Source: JAHDNZ01 sp036721855 | Lineage (GTDB): Bacteria; Bacillota; DTU065 | Length of the DNA: 5,440 nt | Direction of reading: 5' to 3' | Assembly (NCBI GenBank): GCA_036721855.1 | Contig: DAIMKF010000062.1 | Location: 1-5,440 of the forward strand | Part shown: piece by piece, positions 1-5,440 of the stretch | How positions within the stretch are numbered: the first letter of the stretch is position 1 | How the letters are laid out: each line of letters starts with the position of its first letter | The notes under the pieces: generated by a model | Told to the model about the DNA's origin: nothing | The model's database searches: none | What the model saw: only the letters and a program-made list of their open reading frames with translations | Position numbers and translations under genes: made by a program

Positions 1-395
1 TGATGCAAAACCGTTTTATAGAGCTTATCTTGAGTGAAAAAGCCAAAGGCAAAACCATCTTAATGTCCAGTCACATCTTTGAAGAAGTTGAAAAAAGCTG
101 TGATAATGTCTTGATTATTAAAGAAGGTAGAATAGTAGCACACTCCGATGTAGAAACTCTAAAATCTTCTCAGCGTAAAGGTTTTCTTATTAAGCCTGCG
201 GATATTAGTAAAGCTACTCAAGTATTAAAAGATGCCGGCTTTGAAGTAATACCGCTGAGTGATGATAGTATTGAGGTTTTTGTAACAGGTGAGAATATTG
301 ATCTCTTTATTAAAACCATAGCCCAGTTTAGGATACTTAATTTCGATGTTAAGACTCAATCTTTGGAAGATGTTTTCTTGCATTTTTATGGCTAA
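1..395 (+). CDS. ABC transporter ATP-binding protein, C-terminal part (5' end outside window)
   Basis: This is the tail of a nucleotide-binding subunit that hydrolyses ATP on the cytoplasmic face to drive an ABC-2 type exporter. The frame is open to the left edge, and the ATG at position 3 is an internal methionine, not a start: the protein begins here just after where the D-loop (GLDP) would lie. The H-loop is visible as KTILMSSHIFEEVE, with the switch histidine encoded at 72-74, followed by the usual C-terminal strand pattern (CDNVLIIKEGRIVA). After that come about 75 residues of the accessory domain seen in CcmA/BcrA-like ATPases (COG1131 type), ending SLEDVFLHFYG, a typical family ending. 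Walker A, Q-loop, signature and Walker B are off the window. The stop codon overlaps the Shine-Dalgarno of the permease gene 11 bases downstream, so the two are co-transcribed and probably translationally coupled. The family is clear; the substrate is not predictable. Confidence 0.93.
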   Translation, partial: MQNRFIELILSEKAKGKTILMSSHIFEEVEKSCDNVLIIKEGRIVAHSDVETLKSSQRKGFLIKPADISKATQVLKDAGFEVIPLSDDSIEVFVTGENIDLFIKTIAQFRILNFDVKTQSLEDVFLHFYG

Positions 396-400
396 GGAGG
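394..400 (+). promoter_or_regulatory. Shine-Dalgarno AAGGAGG overlapping the upstream stop codon
   Basis: A full-consensus AAGGAGG shares its first two bases with the TAA stop of the ATPase gene and lies 6 bases before the ATG at 407. It fixes the permease start and suggests translational coupling of the two subunits. Confidence 0.85.
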
Positions 401-406
401 ATAGCT

Positions 407-1204
407 ATGAGTTTTACGTTACTAAAAACAGTTTTTAAAAAGAATTGGCTCTTACTTTTTATTTTCTTTGCTGTCTTGACCATGTATATGGCGGTAATGA
501 TATCTATATATGAGCCTAACGATTTGCAAGCCTTAACATCAATACTAGACCTAATGCCAGCTGATCTTATGAGAGCCATGGGATTTGACAAGGTAATTAA
601 CGATCTTACAGGGTATCTTGCCAGTTGGTTATATGGACTTTTAATGTTTGGGTTTCCTATGGTTTACTGCATTATTCTTGGCAACAGATTAGTGGCTAAA
701 ATGGTGGATAATAGCTCCTTTGCTTACCTTTTATCAACACCGAATTCCAGAACAAAGATCATTGTTACGCAAGGAGTCTATGCTCTAGCTTCTATCATGC
801 TGCTATTTGCAGCTGTGTTTGGAGTAGGGGTCTTATTCTCTGCTATAATGTTTCCCGGAGTTCTAGATATAGGTGGGTTTTTTAGAGTCAATTTAACCAC
901 AATGCTTGTTAATATGGTTGTCATGATGATTAGCTTTTTCTTTTCCTGTCTATTTAACGACACCAAACAATCACTTGGCTTTGGTTCAGGTGTCCCGATT
1001 GCCTTTCTTTTAATGAATATGCTAGGTAATACTTCAGCTGAGGTTGAGGTGTTAAAAAAGATCTCGATTTATGGATTTTATGATCCCGTGAACTTAGCTC
1101 ATGGTAGCAGCAGCTTAGGAGTCAATCTTGTCTATTTAGGTTTAATTGTTATTCTTTTTGTCTCTAGTGTGTTGGTTTTTAAAAGAAAAAGACTACCGCT
1201 ATAA
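407..1204 (+). CDS. ABC-2 type transporter permease subunit
   Basis: This 265-residue integral membrane protein should form the channel of the exporter energised by the ATPase just upstream. About six hydrophobic segments can be seen: residues 14-34, 72-93, 122-147, 162-182, 189-206 and 240-258. A positively charged N-terminus (KTVFKKNW) precedes helix 1 and a basic tail (FKRKRLPL) follows helix 6. The segment between helices 2 and 3 (NRLVAKMVDNSSFAYLLSTPNSRTKI) is the cytoplasmic loop typical of ABC-2 permeases of the COG1277/ABC2_membrane_3 kind, where a coupling helix contacts the ATPase. Length and topology are normal for the family and the gene looks intact. The start is set by the AAGGAGG 6 bases upstream. 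Relatives export antimicrobial peptides, lipids or unknown compounds; nothing in the sequence identifies the substrate. It appears to be the last gene of its operon, since a hairpin follows 53 bases after the stop. Confidence 0.9.
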   Translation: MSFTLLKTVFKKNWLLLFIFFAVLTMYMAVMISIYEPNDLQALTSILDLMPADLMRAMGFDKVINDLTGYLASWLYGLLMFGFPMVYCIILGNRLVAKMVDNSSFAYLLSTPNSRTKIIVTQGVYALASIMLLFAAVFGVGVLFSAIMFPGVLDIGGFFRVNLTTMLVNMVVMMISFFFSCLFNDTKQSLGFGSGVPIAFLLMNMLGNTSAEVEVLKKISIYGFYDPVNLAHGSSSLGVNLVYLGLIVILFVSSVLVFKRKRLPL

Positions 1205-1257
1205 TCTCAATCAACTACTAGTACACTTTTATTACATACTTTCGGTGCAATTTTTAA

Positions 1258-1296
1258 AAACGAGAAGACCTGTAAACAAAGCAGGTCTTCTCGTTT
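1258..1296 (+). terminator. Long perfect hairpin, probable terminator of the ABC-2 operon (possibly bidirectional)
   Basis: A 15-bp perfect stem, aaacgagaagacctg (1258-1272) and its exact reverse complement (1282-1296), closes a 9-base loop. On the + strand only three T residues follow, which is weak for an intrinsic terminator. Read on the - strand, the same hairpin is followed by TTTTT (complement of 1256-1260). Its place just after the permease stop and ahead of a separately spaced gene supports a terminator for the upstream operon. Orientation and efficiency are uncertain. Confidence 0.7.
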
Positions 1297-1390
1297 CAAT
1301 AAGCTATTATGGTATTTGGGCTTTTTAATGTTTATTTCTCGCTTCAACCCAGATTAAGGTAAACTTAAATGTTAAAAAGTGTAAATGTCA

Positions 1391-1416
1391 GCGAACCTCT
1401 AAACTTTACTTGGTAC
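1391..1416 (+). promoter_or_regulatory. Possible ECF-like promoter of the sigma factor gene (weak)
   Basis: Upstream of the sigma gene lies GCGAACCT (1391-1398), then GGTAC (1412-1416). ECF promoters commonly have an AAC-containing -35 and a CGT-type -10 about 16 bases further on, and ECF genes are often autoregulated. Here GAAC is present but the -10 would be GGTA with a 15-base spacer, so the match is partial. A sigma-A alternative with extended -10 TGGTACTTT (1411-1419) is equally weak. I cannot decide between them. Confidence 0.22.
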
Positions 1417-1445
1417 TTTATAGATGAGTACTCAGGTAGATAGGT

Positions 1446-1455
1446 AGGAAGGAAG
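1446..1455 (+). promoter_or_regulatory. Purine-rich ribosome binding site of the sigma factor gene
   Basis: The sequence AGGAAGGAAG lies 8 bases before the ATG at 1464. An in-frame TAG at 1437-1439 rules out any start further upstream, and no other start codon lies between them, so 1464 is well supported. Confidence 0.7.
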
Positions 1456-1463
1456 ATTTCAAG

Positions 1464-3080
1464 ATGCAAGAAGTACCACTAAGTGCTGAGCTTATAGAAA
1501 AGCTTTATCTGTATGCTTATAAACGTACACAAAACACCTTTGATGCTGAGGATCTTTCTCAGGAGATAGTGCTAGAGGTGTTAAAAAGCCAAGCTAAAGG
1601 AGTAAGTCCAAAGATGTTTGAAGCTTGGTTTTGGGGTTTGGCACACAATGTCTGGTGCAAGTGGCTAAGACAAAAGAAAGCTAGCAGTTTAGAAGTATTT
1701 TATGTTGAAGGCGGGAAGATACCAGCTTTATGTAGTAATCCTGTGCCAGAAAATAACTTACTGGATTTAGAAGAGATTCAACTACTAAATCAGGAAATCG
1801 CCAAGCTTTCATCTCTGCATAGAGAGATCATTATCCTTTACTATCTACAAGAACTGCCTTTGTTAGAGATCTCAAACAAATTAGAGGTTCCTCTGGGAAC
1901 AGTTAAAAGACGGTTATATGATGCAAGGGAAAAAGTAAAGAGAGGAATGAAGCAGATGGAAGCAAGCGGAAGAAGAAGCTATGCACCAGTGGAGCTAAAC
2001 TTATTTGGGGGCTATCAGTTACCAAAATATTGGCCGGAATATGACCGTATTCTTGTTAAAAATATATTTGCCGCTGCTTATAAAAAACCCATAACCCTGG
2101 AAAAATTAGCAGAAGAGTTAGGGGTAGCACGAATCTATCTTGAAGAAGAGGTTGATAAATTTACTAAATGGGGGTTTTTGAAAAAGCATGGCGCTAACAG
2201 GTACATTACCAATTTTGTGATTTTGGATATCAGTACAACTAATACTTTTGCTGAGGAAGTTGGTAAAGTATGGCAAGGCTTAGGTAAAAAGATGGTTGAT
2301 GCTTTAGGAACAGTAGAGGATAAAATTAGGAATATAAATTTCTATGGCAATCAATTTGCATGGGAATATCTCCGCTGGATCCTTTTAGTCTATGCCTGTA
2401 AAAGTTATGCGGAGATGGCCCACGCAGATTATAAAAAGAGATGGGAGAATAAAGGTTTACCGGTTCATGAATGGGATTATCGTATTGGCGGTATAATCAA
2501 AAGACCTGAAGCCAAGATTCCTAAGATAAAAAAGCAAACTGTCTCTTGGAGCAATCTACATCAGTTTTTTGGAAATGTAGCTGGCTATAAGCAGGTAGAG
2601 TATGTAAATTTCTATCAAGAAGAGCCATTTTTAGATAGAGATGAGCTAATAAATTCAGCTAATGCTGAGATACTTGTTAAGCTTAGTAAGGATAGCAAAG
2701 CATACCTTCAAGAGCATGAGTTAGAATATGTTGCAAACCTAGTTCAAAAAGGGATTCTTATTAAAAAAAACGGAGCTTTTATTCCCCAGATTCCAATCTT
2801 TGAAAAGCAAGCTCGCTATGCTATCGAACAGATAATAAATCAAGCCATTAAGCAAAGTGTTAAGCCCGAGCACCTTGAGCAGGTTTTTGATCTGGCAGAT
2901 AAGATATTCCTGCCTACTATACCTGAAGAACTGTATGAACAATATGTCAATTGGATCATGCAAATCAGCTTGTGGCCACTTCCACATGTACTTTACCAAT
3001 GTCTGGAAGAAGGCCTGTTAGTAGAGCCGGAGGATTATGCTAAAGCGCCACATGCGTTATATCTATGTTTATATAACTAG
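1464..3080 (+). CDS. ECF-like sigma-70 factor with a long C-terminal winged-helix-containing extension
   Basis: This 538-residue protein should direct RNA polymerase to a dedicated set of promoters. Sigma region 2 spans about residues 10-73, with DAEDLSQEIVLEVL (27-40, core-binding region 2.2) and FEAWFWGLAHNVWCKWLRQKK (52-72, -10 recognition and melting, regions 2.3-2.4). A short linker follows, then region 4 at about 109-165 with the LSSLHREIIILYYLQ core, the LPLLEISNKLEVPLGTVKRR helix-turn-helix and the YDAREKVKRGM tail. Regions 1.1 and 3 are absent, as in ECF factors. Typical ECF proteins are under 200 residues; here about 370 more follow. Residues 194-252 resemble a winged helix (ITLEKLAEELGVA then WGFLKKHGANRYIT). 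Residues 262-330 look helical, around FYGNQFAWEYLRW. A second winged-helix-like pattern lies near 400-447 (YVANLVQKGILIKKNGAFIP). No signal peptide, convincing membrane helix or cysteine cluster is visible. No anti-sigma gene is adjacent, so the extension may regulate the sigma core in cis (inference). Sigma assignment is firm; the signal and regulon are unknown. Confidence 0.88.
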   Translation: MQEVPLSAELIEKLYLYAYKRTQNTFDAEDLSQEIVLEVLKSQAKGVSPKMFEAWFWGLAHNVWCKWLRQKKASSLEVFYVEGGKIPALCSNPVPENNLLDLEEIQLLNQEIAKLSSLHREIIILYYLQELPLLEISNKLEVPLGTVKRRLYDAREKVKRGMKQMEASGRRSYAPVELNLFGGYQLPKYWPEYDRILVKNIFAAAYKKPITLEKLAEELGVARIYLEEEVDKFTKWGFLKKHGANRYITNFVILDISTTNTFAEEVGKVWQGLGKKMVDALGTVEDKIRNINFYGNQFAWEYLRWILLVYACKSYAEMAHADYKKRWENKGLPVHEWDYRIGGIIKRPEAKIPKIKKQTVSWSNLHQFFGNVAGYKQVEYVNFYQEEPFLDRDELINSANAEILVKLSKDSKAYLQEHELEYVANLVQKGILIKKNGAFIPQIPIFEKQARYAIEQIINQAIKQSVKPEHLEQVFDLADKIFLPTIPEELYEQYVNWIMQISLWPLPHVLYQCLEEGLLVEPEDYAKAPHALYLCLYN

Positions 3081-3227
3081 TAAAGACAGAAAGGCGCCTT
3101 CTAATAGATTGAAGTAAAAACCAAAAAAAGTTCGCTAAATGACATTATAAATAACATAAAATTATGAAGCTTATCCCTATAATAAGTATGATAATAGTGT
3201 GGATTCTTGAAAAAAGAAATAAATATT

Positions 3228-3262
3228 AAGGTCGCTTTAAGATTTCTTAGCGACCTTTTTTT
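3228..3262 (+). terminator. Rho-independent terminator downstream of the sigma factor gene
   Basis: AAGGTCGCT (3228-3236) pairs perfectly with AGCGACCTT (3249-3257). An inner AAG/CTT pairing may extend the stem past a two-base bulge. The arm runs directly into seven T residues (3256-3262) on the + strand. This classic intrinsic terminator separates the sigma gene from the following ABC operon, which must therefore have its own promoter. Confidence 0.88.
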
Positions 3263-3347
3263 AATGATATAGATTTTTATGTACACTTAGAGCAGAAACC
3301 TTCAGTGCTTTAGTCCAGATGCATTTAAAGATCTTAGGTTATGACCG

Positions 3348-3381
3348 CTGTCACTTTTCTGTCACCTAGACTTGATACACT
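3348..3381 (+). promoter_or_regulatory. Promoter with tandem CTGTCAC boxes and extended -10 for the second ABC operon
   Basis: The heptamer CTGTCAC occurs at 3348-3354 and again at 3359-3365, an exact repeat 11 bp apart (one helical turn). Ten bases after the second copy comes an extended -10 element, TGATACACT (3373-3381), with TACACT as the hexamer. No good -35 hexamer is present; the repeats occupy the -35 region. Known OmpR/PhoB-family response regulators bind such direct repeats and activate promoters with a poor -35, and MacB/BceAB-type ABC operons in Bacillota are often controlled this way. The regulator and the start point are inferred. Confidence 0.5.
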
Positions 3382-3424
3382 TTAAGCAAGGTATGAAAGA
3401 ATACTAGTTTATAGATTAAGAAGG

Positions 3425-3430
3425 AAGGAG
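3425..3430 (+). promoter_or_regulatory. Shine-Dalgarno of the second ATPase gene
   Basis: AAGGAG, within the purine run AAGGAAGGAG, lies 6 bases before the ATG at 3437, which is optimal spacing and fixes that start. Confidence 0.75.
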
Positions 3431-3436
3431 CAGATT

Positions 3437-4104
3437 ATGGCTATATTAAGAACCCAAAATTTAACCAAGGTTTATCCTGGTGCTCAAGATGTGGTTGCAT
3501 TAAAGCAGGTCAATTTAAGCCTCAATAAAGGGGATTTTGTGGCAATCATCGGTGATAGTGGCTCGGGAAAATCCACCTTACTTCATTTGTTAGGCGGAGT
3601 AGACCAACCTACGGAAGGAAAAGTCTTTATTCAAGATGTGGACATCACAGCATTAAAGGAAAACGACTTGGCTGTATTTCGCCGCAGAAACATTGGGATT
3701 ATCTATCAGTTTTTTAACTTAATACCTAATTTGACAGTTGAAAGAAATATTCTCTTACCACTTTTGCTGGATAATAGAAAACCAGATCCTGTTTATTTCA
3801 AAGAGATTATCGAAACGCTTGGTATCCAGAATAAACTGGAACGGTTTCCAAAACAACTATCCGGTGGAGAGCAACAGCGTGTGGCCATTGCCCGGAGTCT
3901 TATTACACGGCCTGCAGTAATATTAGCAGATGAGCCGACAGGAAATTTAGACAAGCGTAACACCGAAGAGATCATCTCTTTGTTTCGTTTAACTAACTTA
4001 CATTTCCAAGCAACTATTGTTCTGATTACTCATAACGAAAAGGTCGCTTTATCCTGTCAAAGGATACTAAGGATGGTAGATGGTCAATTGTATGAAATCT
4101 CATA
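3437..4104 (+). CDS. ABC transporter ATP-binding protein, MacB/LolD/BceA type (3' end interrupted by assembly gap)
   Basis: This is the cytoplasmic ATPase of a MacB/FtsX-type (type VII) ABC system. All motifs are intact: Walker A GDSGSGKST (39-47), Q-loop at Q91 (IIYQFFNLIPNLT), signature LSGGEQQR (141-148), Walker B VILADE (161-166) with D-loop GNLD, and the H-loop ITHNE with histidine 199. The N-terminus (LRTQNLTKVYPG) with VVALKQVNLSLNKGDFVAI is typical of the LolD/MacB subfamily. The readable coding sequence runs into N at 4105. The 55 bases before the gap recur exactly after it; if the duplicate is removed, the codons read Leu-Tyr-Glu-Ile-Ser-TAA, giving a normal-sized 222-residue protein. 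A naive read through the Ns gives a spurious end at 4225. The next gene encodes its FtsX-like permease, so the pair forms one transporter. Such systems serve peptide-antibiotic detoxification, lipoprotein release or mechanotransmission; which applies here is not determined. Confidence 0.93.
4050..4104 (+). repeat. 55-bp direct repeat, left copy (probable assembly duplicate)
   Basis: These 55 bases, starting TATCCTGTCAAAGGATACTA and ending ATCTCATA, are identical to 4205-4259. The left copy ends exactly where the N run begins. It encodes the last codons of the ATPase in frame. This is best explained as the end of one contig and not as a biological repeat. Confidence 0.95.
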
Positions 4105-4204
4105 NNNNNNNNNNNNNNNNNNNNNNNNNNNNNNNNNNNNNNNNNNNNNNNNNNNNNNNNNNNNNNNNNNNNNNNNNNNNNNNNNNNNNNNNNNNNNNNN
4201 NNNN
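4105..4204. other. Assembly gap of exactly 100 N
   Basis: One hundred consecutive N form the conventional placeholder for a gap of unknown length. Because the flanks overlap by 55 identical bases, the true gap is probably negative, meaning the contigs overlap and nothing is missing. Confidence 0.98.
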
Positions 4205-4259
4205 TATCCTGTCAAAGGATACTAAGGATGGTAGATGGTCAATTGTATGAAATCTCATA
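4205..4259 (+). repeat. 55-bp direct repeat, right copy (probable assembly duplicate)
   Basis: This is an exact second copy of 4050-4104, beginning directly after the N run. The next base, A at 4260, completes the TAA stop of the ATPase gene when the two copies are merged. The gap plus one copy adds 155 bases, which is not a multiple of three, so it also shifts the frame. Confidence 0.95.
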
Positions 4260-4330
4260 AAAAACTCCAAAGAACCCTCTGTTTAGTTTTATTAGATCTT
4301 GTGTTGATTTAAAAAGGCAAGGAAATAATT

Positions 4331-4337
4331 AAGGAGG
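4331..4337 (+). promoter_or_regulatory. Shine-Dalgarno of the FtsX-like permease gene
   Basis: A consensus AAGGAGG lies 4 bases before the ATG at 4342. The 81-base spacer from the ATPase stop (4260) to this start shows no terminator hairpin, consistent with one operon. Confidence 0.8.
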
Positions 4338-4341
4338 TACT

Positions 4342-5440
4342 ATGAATATAATTCAAGAGCTATCAAAAAACAGTATCAAGGAAGATAAACAAAGTACCAT
4401 AGCCATACGGCTTTCAATCCTTATAGCTGTTACCATGATAGGAACGCTACTCTTTATCTTTAGCGAGATCGACTTAAGTGAGTGGACCTATAATAAAGAA
4501 CACCTTGGAGATTATGGTGCTATCTTATTTCAAATAGATGAAAAGACATTCAATCACCTGAAAAAAGAAACAACAATTAAAACGCTGGGGCTTTCATTGT
4601 TAGAGGAAGTTCAAGGACTACCCTTTCACCGCCTGAATGCAGAACTTTTACTGCAAAGTCCCAAACTCTTTCCAGAGAAAAATGAGCGTTTAATTGAAGG
4701 AGAGCAACCAAAATTTCCTCAAGAGATAATGGTTTCTAGAACTTTTATTCAAGAAAATCCTACCTATGCACTTGGAAGTTTAATAGATATAAAAGATCAA
4801 ACCTACACTATCTGTGGTATTTTTGAAGACCGCTTGCAGAGCTTTGCCACTAAGTATTTGTTCTGGGGTGTTTTGCCTAGTACCACGGAAAATCGAGACT
4901 TTTCCCGCTATCTATCAGTGGATGCTGCAATATGGTTTCGGTCAGAAAGAGATACTTATTACAGTATGCGGGATATTTTAGCTGATCTTGGTCAAGATGA
5001 GGCCGAGCTAATCAAAAAAGGTGGCTTGATGTATAACACTTCTTACCTAGAGGGTAAGCTCATCTTCCGCCCTATTTTAAGGCCATCATCTGAATTTAGA
5101 GAACGTTGGAGTCTTCGTGTAATTATACTTGGACTTATGCTGATGCTATTTGTAGTTATGATCTATAATGCCTTTAATGTTTGGAACGACAGGGACCTCA
5201 AAGAAATCGGTCTTTTAAAAAGTAGCGGGATGACCAAAAAACAAGTAAAAAACCTAGTGTTATCCAAAGCAACTCTTCTTTCGATTAAACCAATATTCTA
5301 TGGACTGTTAACTGCTTATCTATTTGCAAACCTACTCTTTTTTCTGTTATGGCTCAATAATAAGCGTTTTCATTTAGATGTTAGTATTAGTTTAAATTCA
5401 AGCTTTCGTTTTATTACCCCAAATCCTTTGGTGTTTATCT
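4342..5440 (+). CDS. FtsX-like/MacB-type ABC transporter permease, N-terminal part (3' end outside window)
   Basis: The frame is open from the ATG to the right edge, giving 366 codons of a membrane protein that partners the ATPase just upstream. A charged N-terminus (NSIKEDKQSTIAIRL) leads into a first membrane helix at about residues 24-41. Some 210 hydrophilic residues follow (about 42-255), corresponding to the extracellular domain of MacB-like permeases. A second helix lies at about 257-277, followed by the cytoplasmic loop NDRDLKEIGLLKSSGMTKKQV (282-302), which is the diagnostic FtsX motif (E-IG-L-S-GMTK-Q) next to the coupling helix. A third helix lies at about 318-338. An outer loop then leads to NPLVFI at the edge, where a fourth helix would begin. 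The total length is unknown, so a single FtsX protein of about 400 residues and a longer double-FtsX (BceB-like) protein are both possible. There is no lipobox or cleavable signal. The substrate is unknown. Confidence 0.9.
   Translation, partial: MNIIQELSKNSIKEDKQSTIAIRLSILIAVTMIGTLLFIFSEIDLSEWTYNKEHLGDYGAILFQIDEKTFNHLKKETTIKTLGLSLLEEVQGLPFHRLNAELLLQSPKLFPEKNERLIEGEQPKFPQEIMVSRTFIQENPTYALGSLIDIKDQTYTICGIFEDRLQSFATKYLFWGVLPSTTENRDFSRYLSVDAAIWFRSERDTYYSMRDILADLGQDEAELIKKGGLMYNTSYLEGKLIFRPILRPSSEFRERWSLRVIILGLMLMLFVVMIYNAFNVWNDRDLKEIGLLKSSGMTKKQVKNLVLSKATLLSIKPIFYGLLTAYLFANLLFFLLWLNNKRFHLDVSISLNSSFRFITPNPLVFI

Larger units (their letters stand above)
3081..3436 (+). other. Intergenic region between the sigma factor gene and the second ABC operon
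   Basis: This 356-base stretch holds three things. First comes about 145 bases of very AT-rich DNA, with only a doubtful 21-codon ORF at 3164-3229. A strong intrinsic terminator follows at 3228-3262. Then comes a spacer with the repeat-plus-extended -10 promoter at 3348-3381 and the Shine-Dalgarno of the ATPase gene. I see no tRNA, known riboswitch or CRISPR structure in it. Confidence 0.75.

Noticed and set aside
1146..1328. A 60-codon + strand frame overlapping the end of the ABC-2 permease
   Set aside because: It begins inside the permease gene without a ribosome binding site and reads through the terminator hairpin, so it is a shadow frame.
2361..2420. Possible membrane helix in the sigma extension (WILLVYACKSYAEMA region)
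   Set aside because: The hydrophobic run is short and bordered by charged residues within a helical soluble region, so a buried helix is more likely than a membrane span.
2739..2999. An 86-codon minus-strand frame inside the sigma factor gene
   Set aside because: It is fully antisense to a well-supported coding region and shows no domain pattern.
3090..3099. Palindrome AAGGCGCCTT just after the sigma gene stop
   Set aside because: It has no loop to form a stable hairpin and no T tract follows. The real terminator lies at 3228-3262.
3101..3286. A 61-codon minus-strand frame in the intergenic region
   Set aside because: It crosses the intrinsic terminator, is composed of AT-rich low-complexity codons (many I, Y, F, K) and matches no family I recognise.
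3294..3315. SigW-like -35 (AGAAACC) upstream of the second ABC operon
   Set aside because: No CGTA/CGTC -10 occurs at the required 16-17 base spacing. The CTGTCAC repeat plus extended -10 closer to the gene is a better candidate.
4205..4259. A biological tandem repeat or target-site duplication around an inserted element
   Set aside because: The copies abut a standard 100-N placeholder on both sides and are exactly 55 bp. Target duplications of mobile elements are much shorter, and merging the copies restores the gene.

Overview
The window is AT-rich DNA with strong purine Shine-Dalgarno sites (AAGGAGG type), short spacers and every gene on the + strand. This points to a low-GC Gram-positive, most likely a clostridial member of the Bacillota. 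That assignment rests on style and gene content; no taxonomic marker is present.

Layout. (1) 1-1204: the end of an ABC-2 type exporter operon, with the C-terminal part of its ATPase (cut by the left edge) and a complete six-helix permease whose Shine-Dalgarno overlaps the ATPase stop codon. (2) 1205-1463: an intergenic stretch with a long perfect hairpin (1258-1296) and the leader of the next gene. (3) 1464-3080: a 538-residue protein with an ECF-like sigma-70 front end (regions 2 and 4, about residues 1-165) fused to a C-terminal extension of about 370 residues containing at least one winged-helix-like segment. (4) 3081-3436: an intergenic stretch with a strong intrinsic terminator (3228-3262) and a promoter-like region made of two CTGTCAC heptamers 11 bp apart just upstream of an extended -10. 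(5) 3437-5440: a second ABC system of the MacB/LolD/FtsX kind, with an ATPase whose natural length is almost certainly 222 residues and an FtsX-like permease running off the right edge.

The second ABC operon contains a 100-N assembly gap (4105-4204). The 55 bp on its left are repeated exactly on its right. Collapsing the duplicate restores a clean in-frame stop for the ATPase, so the gap is probably an unmerged contig overlap and not missing biology.

How the genes may work together: two membrane exporters or stress-response ABC systems flank one unusual sigma factor that has no visible anti-sigma partner. An attractive but unproven reading is that the fused C-terminal domain senses or binds something and that the sigma factor controls itself and/or a neighbouring transporter. 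The second ABC operon, however, carries promoter architecture more typical of an OmpR/PhoB-family response regulator, whose gene would lie outside the window.
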